A stretch of DNA of 5,957 bases. Source: UBA11540 sp003445125 (GTDB lineage Bacteria; Bacillota; Clostridia; Oscillospirales; Ruminococcaceae). The notes beneath the pieces are model-generated. The model was not told the origin of the DNA and did not search any database. It saw only the letters and a list, made by a program, of their open reading frames with translations. This document shows, piece by piece, positions 1 to 5,810 of this stretch. Position 1 is the stretch's first letter. Every line of letters starts with the position of its first letter. Both the position numbers and the translations under genes were made by a program. The stretch spans positions 1 to 5,957 of the forward strand of contig CALBQG010000003.1 of assembly GCA_937899435.1 (NCBI GenBank). Reading direction: 5' to 3'.

Positions 1-43
1 AGGAAGGGCGCTGTTACGCGACGGCTGCCCCATGCCGTTTTCT

Positions 44-397
44 TTAATACACCACTGCGTCGTCTGCCGTGAATCCGCCGAGAGAGTTTTCCTTGGTCTG
101 AATACAGACAAAAGTAATGCCTTCATCGGGTGCCGCAGAGAATTGTCGTTTTGCCGCAGGGGCAATTTTGATCCAATCTCCGGCAGCAAGGGCGATTTCC
201 TCGCCGTCAATGACTACCTTGCCCTTGCCGGAAAGAACACCGTAGAGTTCTTCGTTTTGTTTGTGAGAATGAACAAACGGAACCCCTGCCCCGGCTGGAA
301 GGCGGTTGATACTGACCTCGGCTCCGGTAAGTCCCAGCGCTTCGTGAAGCTCGGTTCTGCTCTCGTCGCCGACTGTTGTTTTTGTGAAGTTTTTCAT
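44..397 (-). CDS. Small single-domain cupin protein
   Basis: This encodes a 117-residue protein that is essentially one cupin beta-barrel. Cupin motif 1 is visible as H43-x-H45-x4-E50-x6-G57 (HSHKQNEELYGVLSG), and motif 2 begins at G73-D74 with P80. The usual motif-2 metal-binding histidine position is occupied by Gln85 (in KRQF), so metal binding would rest on two His and one Glu, or be altered. An upstream in-frame start at 448 is possible but has no ribosome binding site. The ATG at 395-397 is preceded by AAGGAGGT at ideal spacing, so I chose it. It is divergent from an HxlR regulator, which suggests that regulator controls it. Small cupins of this kind often bind or isomerise small metabolites, but the substrate cannot be read from the sequence. 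The family call is confident; the function is unknown. Confidence 0.9.
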   Translation of the reverse strand: MKNFTKTTVGDESRTELHEALGLTGAEVSINRLPAGAGVPFVHSHKQNEELYGVLSGKGKVVIDGEEIALAAGDWIKIAPAAKRQFSAAPDEGITFVCIQTKENSLGGFTADDAVVY

Positions 398-424
398 AGA
401 GAATACCTCCTTGGGTTTTGTTTG

Positions 425-452
425 ATTATAAAGTACCACGGAACGCATTCAA
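425..452 (-). promoter_or_regulatory. Promoter of the cupin gene
   Basis: On the minus strand there is a perfect -10 box TATAAT (425-430) and a -35-like TTGAAT (447-452) separated by 16 bp. This would start transcription near 418, about 20 nt before the cupin ATG and just ahead of its AAGGAGGT site. A GTAC tetramer (433-436) lies inside the spacer, where a bound repressor would block RNA polymerase. The match is by consensus only. Confidence 0.65.
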
Positions 453-456
453 AAAC

Positions 457-513
457 AAGTACGCACTTTTTTATAACTGTACGCTTTTTTCAAAATGTGT
501 GTTATACTGTACC
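457..513. promoter_or_regulatory. Candidate HxlR operator region and hxlR promoter
   Basis: The divergent spacer carries related boxes. GTACGC followed closely by a T-run occurs at 459-472 and 479-490 (20 bp apart). TTATA(A)CTGTAC occurs at 471-482 and again at 502-512. The second of these contains an extended -10 element, TGTTATACT (500-508), for the plus-strand hxlR gene; no good -35 box is present, as expected for an extended -10 promoter. HxlR-type regulators commonly bind the spacer shared with a divergent target, so autoregulation and cupin control are inferred. Which bases are contacted is not known. Confidence 0.45.
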
Positions 514-530
514 TGTGAGGTGAAGAAACC

Positions 531-860
531 ATGAAAACGAAAGAGGAACTGCCTGCTTGCCCGGTTGCAACCGCTGTGTCTCTGATCGGCGGGAAATGGA
601 AATTGTTGATTCTCCGCAATCTGAAGATGCGTCCGTGGAGGTTCAACGAACTTCAAAGAGATTTGGACGGAATTTCCCAAAAAGTGTTGACCGACAGTCT
701 TCGGCAAATGATGGACGATGGTCTTGCCTACCGACGCGATTTCGGCGAAATGCCCCCGAAGGTGGAATACGGACTGACCGAGCTCGGTCGCCGAATGCTT
801 CCGATCATCGACGCTCTCGCCGACTTCGGAAACTATTATAAATCCGTATTGAAACAATAA
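531..860 (+). CDS. HxlR-family winged-helix transcriptional regulator
   Basis: This is a 109-residue DNA-binding protein of the HxlR (MarR-like winged helix) family and matches the usual length. It shows the family signature in order: CPV at residues 10-12, LIGGKWKLLIL at 18-28, then RFNEL, the GISQKVLTDSLR recognition-helix region, GL, a wing around PPKVEY, and LTELG near the end. Cys10 is the only cysteine and sits where YodB-type members of the family carry a redox- or electrophile-sensing cysteine, so thiol sensing is possible but unproven. The ATG at 531 follows GAGGTG at good spacing. The gene is divergent from the cupin gene and probably represses both. It is followed at once by a strong hairpin terminator. 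Confidence 0.95.
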   Translation: MKTKEELPACPVATAVSLIGGKWKLLILRNLKMRPWRFNELQRDLDGISQKVLTDSLRQMMDDGLAYRRDFGEMPPKVEYGLTELGRRMLPIIDALADFGNYYKSVLKQ

Positions 861-867
861 TCAGGCA

Positions 868-913
868 TAAAACCCGCGGCGCGAAAGCGATTGCTTTCGC
901 GCCGCGGGTTTTA
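868..913. terminator. Strong hairpin terminator, probably bidirectional
   Basis: A perfect 21-bp inverted repeat (868-888 with 893-913) encloses a 4-nt loop, GATT. The stem is very GC-rich in its middle (CCCGCGGCGCG), with TAAAA/TTTTA at its base, giving a short T run on both strands. It begins 8 nt after the hxlR stop and ends 43 nt beyond the stop of the converging XRE gene, so it can serve both transcripts. Confidence 0.9.
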
Positions 914-956
914 CACTTTGTCGGAATCGGCTTTGTGAACCGAAAGCAGCGTTGCT

Positions 957-1823
957 TTATTCCGCCTCATCGTCCTCGTCCAAAAACGGGAAAAAAGGTT
1001 TCAATGCTTTCATTCCCCCGACTTCAATTGCTTTGTTTGCCAATGCGTTTACATCCTTACCGTTCAAAAACGGAAGCAAATCCGACGGGTCTTTCCCCGT
1101 TTTTATGTATTCGAGTGCCGCTTCTGCCAGTTTTTTCGCAGAAGCAAAAGGAGCGAATTCCTCGATATCCGCGCCTTTTTTCGCGGCGTGCAGCAGTAAC
1201 TCGTCCACGCCTTCCGTGGTCAAGAACGGAAGCAAGTCCGACGGGTCCTTCCCCGTTTTTATGTATTCGAGTGCCGCTTGTGTCAGTTTTTCCGTAGAAG
1301 CGAAGGGAGCAAATCCCTCGATATCCGCGCCGTCCGCCGCAGCACGCATCACCAATTTGTCCACATCTTCCGTACTCAAGAAAGGCAGAAATTCGGTGAC
1401 ATCCTCCCCTTTTGCGTATTCTTTATCCGCCAGGCGCGACAGATAATCTCTGCCGAGAAAAGGCAAAAGCTCCGAAAGGTTTTCGTCGTCGGTCTCCTCT
1501 GCCATTTTTTCCACAGTACGGGGTTTGGCAATGATCGCCGCTTCCGTGATTTCTTCGCGACTCGCCTTGACAGTCTCGATGCTTTCGTTTTTTGCCAGTT
1601 TTTCGATTACCGGGTTCTTTTTCCCCAGCAAATCGTCAATGGTCGTTCCGAGCATTTCGGAAAGGTCCGCGAGCTTGGAAATATCCGGCATGGAGTTTCC
1701 CCGTTCCCAATTGGAAACCGCCTGGAAACTGACGCCCATGGCATCGGCAAGCTCCGGCTGTGTGAGATTTTTTTGTTTTCTGAGTTCTGCGATTCTTCTT
1801 CCGATTTTCATTGTGTCAAACAT
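957..1823 (-). CDS. XRE-family regulator with a C-terminal array of 26-residue Pro-Phe repeats
   Basis: The 288-residue product has an N-terminal helix-turn-helix of the Cro/C1 (XRE) type at about residues 7-66, with LTQPELADAMGVS and the recognition helix FQAVSNWERG. A charged linker follows at about 67-117. The rest (118-273) is six consecutive units of exactly 26 residues, each starting with a variant of (E/D)LLPFL or (E/G)FAPFA, followed by an amphipathic stretch and a GxD turn. It ends with a short acidic cap, PFFPFLDEDDEAE. I see no membrane segment or catalytic motif. An in-frame start at 1862 exists, but the ATG at 1821-1823 has the ribosome binding site AGAAAGGAAG and is preferred. 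The repeat tail is probably an alpha-helical protein-interaction or dimerisation scaffold (inference). Regulon and ligand are unknown; autoregulation through the upstream palindromes is plausible. Confidence 0.9.
   Translation of the reverse strand: MFDTMKIGRRIAELRKQKNLTQPELADAMGVSFQAVSNWERGNSMPDISKLADLSEMLGTTIDDLLGKKNPVIEKLAKNESIETVKASREEITEAAIIAKPRTVEKMAEETDDENLSELLPFLGRDYLSRLADKEYAKGEDVTEFLPFLSTEDVDKLVMRAAADGADIEGFAPFASTEKLTQAALEYIKTGKDPSDLLPFLTTEGVDELLLHAAKKGADIEEFAPFASAKKLAEAALEYIKTGKDPSDLLPFLNGKDVNALANKAIEVGGMKALKPFFPFLDEDDEAE
960..1472 (-). repeat. Coding tandem repeats: six 26-residue units, with a 156-bp higher-order period
   Basis: Residues 118-143, 144-169, 170-195, 196-221, 222-247 and 248-273 of the XRE regulator are aligned repeats without gaps. 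They alternate between an LLPFL type and a FAPFA type over most of the array, giving a 52-residue (156-bp) supra-repeat. The stretches at 1071-1175 and 1227-1331 differ at only about ten positions in 105 bp, so this pair was copied recently or is kept alike by gene conversion. Confidence 0.88.
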
Positions 1824-1861
1824 CACAATCTTCCTTTCTGCCGCCTTTTCGGTCGGCATCA

Positions 1862-2228
1862 TCAGTGTACCGCAAATCCTCGAATAAAAACAGCAAGCGT
1901 TGCTTGAGTGAGCCTCAAGCGTTGCTTGAAATCATGAAAAATGTGCAGTTGCTTCCAAATAATAAATTTTTCCGAGCGCCCGTTTTCGGGGACAGGGACA
2001 AGGTTCTTTTTCCCGAAACAGAGCACCTTGCCCGCGCCGAACAGTGCGCGAATCACAAGGACGTTTCCGCTTTTACCGACTCCACGGATTTGATTGTAAA
2101 TTTCAAAAGCCGAAAATTTCAGGCACGCGATCTTGTGATCGGCTTTTTCGGGAATGTGTTTGATGACGCAAATCCGGCAGTCGGTCGGTTTCAACGGTTT
2201 TTCCGTCGATTTTGAAATCTGCGTTCAT
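1862..2228 (-). pseudogene. Small gene, apparently frameshifted; unknown function
   Basis: An ATG at 2226-2228 follows AAAAGGAG at ideal spacing, 27 nt after the DUF1848 stop. It opens a frame reading MNADFKIDGKTVETD, but this frame stops after 41 codons (2103). The adjacent frame takes over in the same region and stays open to 1862, with codon choice like the neighbouring genes and Cys-rich text such as DCRICVIKHIPEKADH. The switch point lies at a tandem ACCGACCG (about 2185-2192). Removing one ACCG copy would join the frames into a protein of about 120 residues. The last 20 or so codons run through the palindromic boxes and may not belong to the original gene. I do not recognise a family. 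A decayed gene, a sequencing error, or a genuine 41-residue protein are all possible. Confidence 0.5.
1894..1929. repeat. Two identical palindromic boxes upstream of the XRE gene
   Basis: The 14-mer CAAGCGTTGCTTGA occurs at 1894-1907 and again at 1916-1929, a period of 22 bp, close to two helical turns. Each copy is a CAAGC-N3-GCTTG palindrome, the size and symmetry expected of an operator for a dimeric XRE protein. The pair sits 71-106 bp upstream of the XRE start codon. A weak promoter, TGTTTT-17 bp-TACACT, lies just downstream at 1864-1892 (minus strand). Alternatively, on the minus strand the last copy is followed by CTGTTTTTATT and could act as a weak terminator of the preceding cluster. 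Confidence 0.55.
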
Positions 2229-2255
2229 AAAAAACTCCTTTTGGGAGATTTTACC

Positions 2256-3200
2256 TCAACAGTCAAACCGCAGTTGCTCCGGCTGTTCTTTTGCAAGAAA
2301 GCTCGTCTGTGTGCCTTGCTGTACGGTATCTGTTTCTTTGAGATGCCCGAGCAAAAGCGGAGAATGCGGGTCGTGATTTTTGTAGTTTTCAATCGCCTTT
2401 TTCGGATTTTGGTTGGCATAGCAGTATTTGCAGCCGTTCATACAGGTGTCATACGCACCGATATCCCGACTCTCCATGCAATGGCAGCCCTGTCTCATTC
2501 CTTTGTGCTTCAGGTCGCGAAACACAAGCCCGTTGGCACTGCCGAGAATATCCAAAGTCATACAGCCGGAGGAATGAATACCGAAGCGGGAATAATCGCC
2601 GTTTGTGCCGCAGGTTTGCAGAAATAGCTCATACTTTGCGGCAATTTTTCCCATGCCATCTGCCAGTCGTATTCTGTCTTCGTCATTCATCAAAATGATC
2701 TCCGGCATATTGGTCTCCAGCTTTTTATACATTTCTACAAAACTGAAAATGCAGCGATCCACATAAGGCGAAAGTTCCCGAGCCATGCGATCAAACGCGG
2801 ATAGGTGCCGTTCGATCGTATAATCCGCCGTCAACAGCACCGGGTCATACCGCCAGGCGACCCGTTGTTTTCCCACGAGTGACGACAGCTTTTTCAATGT
2901 TTTCATGCTTTCTTCCACAGGTGGAACGCCCGGTTCGATTTCCTTGCCGTAAGCGGTAATCGTATAGTGACAATAGGTGGCAAAACGGTCGGTAATTTCA
3001 TGAATCCGCGGTAAAATCGGCGCGTAGTTTTTGAAGCAGAACACCACGCAGTCCACCTTATCCGGTGTAAGCTCATAGCGTGTTACTTTGTTCGGAAACA
3101 GCGGGTTGCGTGAAAGGACATACCCCTCCTCAAAGCGCCGCAGAAGCCAGTCGGTGTAATACTGAACGGTGTCGGTTCGTCCGCCGGTATTGATAATCAT
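2256..3200 (-). CDS. DUF1848 family protein with radical-SAM-like cysteine motif
   Basis: The 314-residue product matches DUF1848 in length and text. The N-terminal part has MIINTGGRTDT, then VDCVVFCFKNYAPILP (about 49-64), HYTITAYGKEIEPGVPP (78-94) and VAWRYDPVLLT (114-124). The C-terminal part is cysteine-rich: C197, C213, C239, C241, then C253-x3-C257-x2-C260 (CMNGCKYCYAN). That spacing equals the [4Fe-4S] signature of radical SAM enzymes, and the RYDP and ITAYG segments resemble strands of spore-photoproduct-lyase-like radical SAM proteins. A redox or radical role is therefore likely, but the reaction is unknown. The ATG at 3198-3200 has AGAAAGGAA upstream. It is third in a cluster, 24 nt after the HD-domain gene. 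The family call is strong and the chemistry is inferred. Confidence 0.88.
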   Translation of the reverse strand: MIINTGGRTDTVQYYTDWLLRRFEEGYVLSRNPLFPNKVTRYELTPDKVDCVVFCFKNYAPILPRIHEITDRFATYCHYTITAYGKEIEPGVPPVEESMKTLKKLSSLVGKQRVAWRYDPVLLTADYTIERHLSAFDRMARELSPYVDRCIFSFVEMYKKLETNMPEIILMNDEDRIRLADGMGKIAAKYELFLQTCGTNGDYSRFGIHSSGCMTLDILGSANGLVFRDLKHKGMRQGCHCMESRDIGAYDTCMNGCKYCYANQNPKKAIENYKNHDPHSPLLLGHLKETDTVQQGTQTSFLAKEQPEQLRFDC

Positions 3201-3224
3201 TTTGCGTTCCTTTCTGCCGTACCG

Positions 3225-3716
3225 TCAGACACGGAATATCTGACGGGTCAACGCTTTTCCGCTGTCGGTCCGCATGATTTTCTCCATAAAGCGGCGGACG
3301 TTTTCCTTGCTGTATCCGTTCTCGGAGGCGTTGGCGATATAATCCGCCTCCAAAAGAATCTGATAGTCCTTGCCATCGACGGCAGTATAGGTATGATGGT
3401 GACCGACAAGAAATGCCACGCGGTCAATCTGTGCTTCCGAAAGATCGGTATCACGGAGAAAATCCCGCACCAGAATTGCCCCTTCGCTTTCCTGATGCTT
3501 TCCGTCGGTATTGCCGTATTTTGTGCGGCAAAGCGGGCAGGCAATGTCGTGGGTAAGGGCGGCAATTTCAAGGAGATACTGCGTGTCGGCGTCCGTATGC
3601 TCCAGTTCGCCGATAGTTCTGGCATACGCCCATACGCGGATCAGATGGTCAATGTCATGAATATTTCCTTCGGAAAACGAAATCATTTTTTGCATAATTT
3701 GAGAAATCGGCATCAT
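3225..3716 (-). CDS. HD-domain metal-dependent phosphohydrolase
   Basis: This is a 163-residue, single-domain HD superfamily protein. The metal-binding pattern is visible: H24 (HDIDHLIRV), the H56-D57 doublet (ALTHDIA), a histidine cluster H106-H108 (GHHHT), and D125 (LEADYIAN), in the usual order for HD hydrolases acting on nucleotides or other phosphomonoesters. The substrate cannot be told. CPLC at 60-63, just after the HD doublet, is a local extra. A GTG start at 3725 is possible but overlaps the ribosome binding site itself. GGAGGTGA at 3722-3729 lies at correct spacing for the ATG at 3714-3716 (a second ATG follows directly), so I place the start there. It lies 18 nt after the GNAT gene and 24 nt before DUF1848, which points to one transcript. 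Confidence 0.9.
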   Translation of the reverse strand: MMPISQIMQKMISFSEGNIHDIDHLIRVWAYARTIGELEHTDADTQYLLEIAALTHDIACPLCRTKYGNTDGKHQESEGAILVRDFLRDTDLSEAQIDRVAFLVGHHHTYTAVDGKDYQILLEADYIANASENGYSKENVRRFMEKIMRTDSGKALTRQIFRV

Positions 3717-3734
3717 ATAGGTCACCTCCGAAAA

Positions 3735-4214
3735 TCACAGTGTGCGATAGTAAGGACAGATATTCCGATAGCTTCCGTCTTTCATGCGAAAACCGTCGGG
3801 AATCGTGCCTAGTTGGACGAACCCGAGTCTTTCATACAAGTGACGGGCATGGACGTTCGTTTCTACGACGGCATTGAACTGCATCACCGTAAAGCCGAAT
3901 TTTTTTGCTTGCACAAGGCAATCGGACACCAGTTTTTCGCCGATGTGTCTGCCCCGGCAGACGGAATCTATCGCATAGCTTGCATTGGCGATATGACCGC
4001 AGCGTCCGATATTGTTCGGGTGCAAAATATAAAGTCCCACCACGTGACCGTCTTCTTCGGCGACACCGCAATAGGTCTGCGATGCAAAAAACTGTTTTCC
4101 GCTCTCTTCGTCAAGAAACTCTTCCTGCGGGAAAGCGATGCCTTCCTCCACCACTTCGTTCCATATGCGCACCATGGCGTGCAGATCCTGTTCATTGTAT
4201 TGCCTGATTTTCAT
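3735..4214 (-). CDS. GNAT-family N-acetyltransferase
   Basis: The 159-residue product is a single GNAT domain of normal length, predicted to transfer an acetyl group from acetyl-CoA to an amine. The acetyl-CoA pyrophosphate loop is at residues 87-92 (RGRHIG), where the R/Q-x-x-G-x-G/A consensus has His90 in place of the middle glycine. Other family marks are YILHPNNIGRCGHIANASYAI (62-82, strands before the loop), ETN at 118-120, and the C-terminal ARHLYERLGF (123-132). The acceptor is unknown; this subgroup includes resistance-type acetyltransferases, but there is no specific evidence for that here. The ATG at 4212-4214 has AAAAGGA somewhat far upstream (about 11 nt), suggesting moderate translation. 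It appears to be the first gene of the cluster that continues with the HD and DUF1848 genes. Confidence 0.93.
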   Translation of the reverse strand: MKIRQYNEQDLHAMVRIWNEVVEEGIAFPQEEFLDEESGKQFFASQTYCGVAEEDGHVVGLYILHPNNIGRCGHIANASYAIDSVCRGRHIGEKLVSDCLVQAKKFGFTVMQFNAVVETNVHARHLYERLGFVQLGTIPDGFRMKDGSYRNICPYYRTL

Positions 4215-4276
4215 AAAAACTCACGTCCTTTTTATTCTCACGCTATATATCTCATGTCATAAATTCATGCCATAGG

Positions 4277-4304
4277 ATCATATGTTACCGGTGCCTCCCC
4301 ACAA
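4277..4304 (-). promoter_or_regulatory. Candidate promoter of the GNAT-HD-DUF1848 cluster
   Basis: On the minus strand TTGTGG (4299-4304) and TATGAT (4277-4282) are separated by 16 bp, giving a start near 4270 and a leader of about 55 nt. The -10 is one base from consensus and the -35 matches only in its TTG. It lies between the terminator of the upstream flavoprotein gene and the GNAT start, where a promoter is needed. A second AT-rich stretch (TATATAT, 4244-4250) is an alternative -10. Confidence 0.35.
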
Positions 4305-4319
4305 CGGCAAAAAAACAAC

Positions 4320-4358
4320 AAAAGCGGCGATTGTCCTTTGGGTACAACCGCCGCTTTT
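4320..4358 (-). terminator. Rho-independent terminator of the flavoprotein gene
   Basis: A 10-bp stem, AAAGCGGCG paired with CGCCGCTTT plus one A-T pair, is extended past one mismatch by TTGT/ACAA around a 9-nt loop. On the minus strand the hairpin is followed by TTTTGTTGTTTTTTT. It begins 2 nt after the stop codon of the FAD-dependent oxidoreductase gene, so it clearly ends that transcript and separates it from the GNAT cluster. Confidence 0.92.
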
Positions 4359-4360
4359 TC

Positions 4361-5749
4361 TCAGACCAATTTGCGTCCCATCAGAACGCCCATGATCGAC
4401 GCCATCATCAAACCGCGCGTCCATCCGCTGGAATCGCCCAAACAGTGCAGTCCTTTCACGCTCGTGTTGAAGTCCTGATCCATTTTCACACGGTTGCTGT
4501 AAAATTTCAGTTCCGGCGAATACAGAAGCGTTTCCATTGCCGCAAATCCCGGCACGACATGATCCATCGCCTGAATGAAATTGATGATATTGATCATCGC
4601 ACGGTACGGCATTGCCGCCGTAATATCCCCCGCCACCGCATCCGGCAATGTCGGTTTCACGTTAGACTGCGACAGCTCTTTCTGCCATGTGCGCTTTCCG
4701 TCCAGAATATCTCCGAAGCGCTGCACCAGAATATGTCCCGCACCCAGCATATTGGTCAGTTCGCCGACCTTCTGCGCATACGCGATCGGCTGATTGAACG
4801 GCTCGGAAAAATTGTGCGAGCAAAGGATTGCCAGGTTTGTATTATTGGATTTCAGTTCCTTATAGGAATGTCCGTTGACGACCGCCAGATCGTTATCGTA
4901 ATTTTCCTGGCTGACAAAACCGCCGGGATTCTGGCAGAAGGTACGCACTTTATTTTTGAACGGCTTCGGATAGCCGATCAGTTTCGACTCATACAGCACT
5001 TCGTTGACCTTTTCAATGACTTCGTTGCGCACTTCGACACGCACACCGATGTCCACTGTTCCCGGCTGATGCGCAATGCTGTGTTCCGCACAGATTTTTT
5101 CCAGCCAATCCGCACCGCGGCGACCGGTTGCCACCACCACGTGTTCGGCGTAATACTCATGGCTCACTTTGCCGTTGGTGACCGAAACGCCCTTGCAGAC
5201 ATTGCCGTCGAGAATCAGATCCGTACATTCATAACCGAACAGAATCTCCACACCGTTATTCAAAAGATACTGCTCAATACCGTAGTAAATATTCTGTGCC
5301 TTTTCGGTACCCATATGGCGGATCGGGCAATCCACCAGCCGCAATCCCGCCTGAATCGCACGCTTACGGATGTCCTTCACTGCCTCGTTATTGGAGATTC
5401 CTTCGATATGCTCATCGGCACCGAAGTCCAGGTAGATTTTATCGGTATAGTCAATGGTCTCCTGAGCCAGCGTCTCACCGATCAGCGACGGCAGATCGCC
5501 GCCCACTTCGCAGCTCAACGACAGCTTTCCGTCGGAAAACGCACCCGCGCCCGAAAAACCGGTCGTGATATGACAATAAGGCTTACAGTTCATACAATGC
5601 TGGGTTTTATGCTTCGGGCAATGACGGTTTTCCACCGACTGTCCCTTTTCGATGATGAGTATTTTCTTTTTGCTTCCCTTTTTCACCATTTCAAGGGCGG
5701 TGAAGATTCCCGCCGGACCGGCGCCGACGATGACGACGTCATAATTCAT
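4361..5749 (-). CDS. FAD-dependent oxidoreductase (COG2509-type, uncharacterised dehydrogenase)
   Basis: The 462-residue flavoprotein has an N-terminal dinucleotide-binding fold, VVIVGAGPAG (residues 5-14, GxGxxG), with Glu34 at the end of the second strand for the FAD ribose. A conserved segment with four cysteines follows (C44, C52, C55, C59; HCMNCKPYC), then TTGFSGAGAFSDGKL. VVVATGRRG is in the middle, and the C-terminal FAD motif is CLGDSSGWTRGLMMAS (GD at 438-439). This order matches the NAD(P)/FAD-dependent proteins grouped as COG2509, whose substrate is not known to me. The cysteines could form an Fe-S or redox centre (inference). An upstream in-frame ATG at 5782 lies inside a hairpin; the ATG at 5747-5749, preceded by AAAAGGAG about 9 nt away, is preferred. 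It appears monocistronic, with its own terminator directly downstream. The long open plus-strand frame across it is an antisense shadow. Confidence 0.92.
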   Translation of the reverse strand: MNYDVVIVGAGPAGIFTALEMVKKGSKKKILIIEKGQSVENRHCPKHKTQHCMNCKPYCHITTGFSGAGAFSDGKLSLSCEVGGDLPSLIGETLAQETIDYTDKIYLDFGADEHIEGISNNEAVKDIRKRAIQAGLRLVDCPIRHMGTEKAQNIYYGIEQYLLNNGVEILFGYECTDLILDGNVCKGVSVTNGKVSHEYYAEHVVVATGRRGADWLEKICAEHSIAHQPGTVDIGVRVEVRNEVIEKVNEVLYESKLIGYPKPFKNKVRTFCQNPGGFVSQENYDNDLAVVNGHSYKELKSNNTNLAILCSHNFSEPFNQPIAYAQKVGELTNMLGAGHILVQRFGDILDGKRTWQKELSQSNVKPTLPDAVAGDITAAMPYRAMINIINFIQAMDHVVPGFAAMETLLYSPELKFYSNRVKMDQDFNTSVKGLHCLGDSSGWTRGLMMASIMGVLMGRKLV

Positions 5750-5782
5750 ATGTATGCTCTCCTTTTCCTTTACAACATGCAA

Positions 5783-5810
5783 AGGCGCCTTTGTAAAAAC
5801 AAAGGCGCCT
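5783..5810. terminator. Perfect 11-bp hairpin in the leader of the flavoprotein gene
   Basis: AGGCGCCTTTG (5783-5793) and CAAAGGCGCCT (5800-5810) pair perfectly around a 6-nt A-rich loop. It lies 33 nt upstream of the flavoprotein start codon and just ahead of its ribosome binding site. On the plus strand it is followed by CCTTTTCC and on the minus strand by TTGCATG, so neither side has a proper T-tract. It may be a terminator or attenuator-like stem, or an mRNA-stabilising hairpin. Confidence 0.55.

Noticed and set aside
6..30. Imperfect GC-rich stem just after the cupin stop
   Set aside because: It has only about six pairs with a bulge, a 12-nt loop and no T-tract before the window edge, so it is not enough to call a terminator.
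32..523. Plus-strand frame opposite the cupin gene
   Set aside because: It overlaps a well-supported cupin on the other strand and runs through both promoters.
942..959. Small AAAGCA/TGCTTT hairpin at the XRE stop codon
   Set aside because: The six-pair stem overlaps the stop codon and has no T-run; the much stronger stem at 868-913 explains termination.
1071..1331. Direct repeats considered as a CRISPR array or mobile element ends
   Set aside because: The repeats are in frame, translate into the 26-residue protein units, and have no spacers or transposase.
1811..2215. Plus-strand open frame over the frameshifted small gene
   Set aside because: No ribosome binding site is present and the composition is arginine- and phenylalanine-rich; the minus-strand frames have better codon use and a good start.
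3393..3812. Plus-strand open frame across the HD-domain gene
   Set aside because: It is antisense to a gene with clear HD motifs, and its composition is that of a shadow frame.
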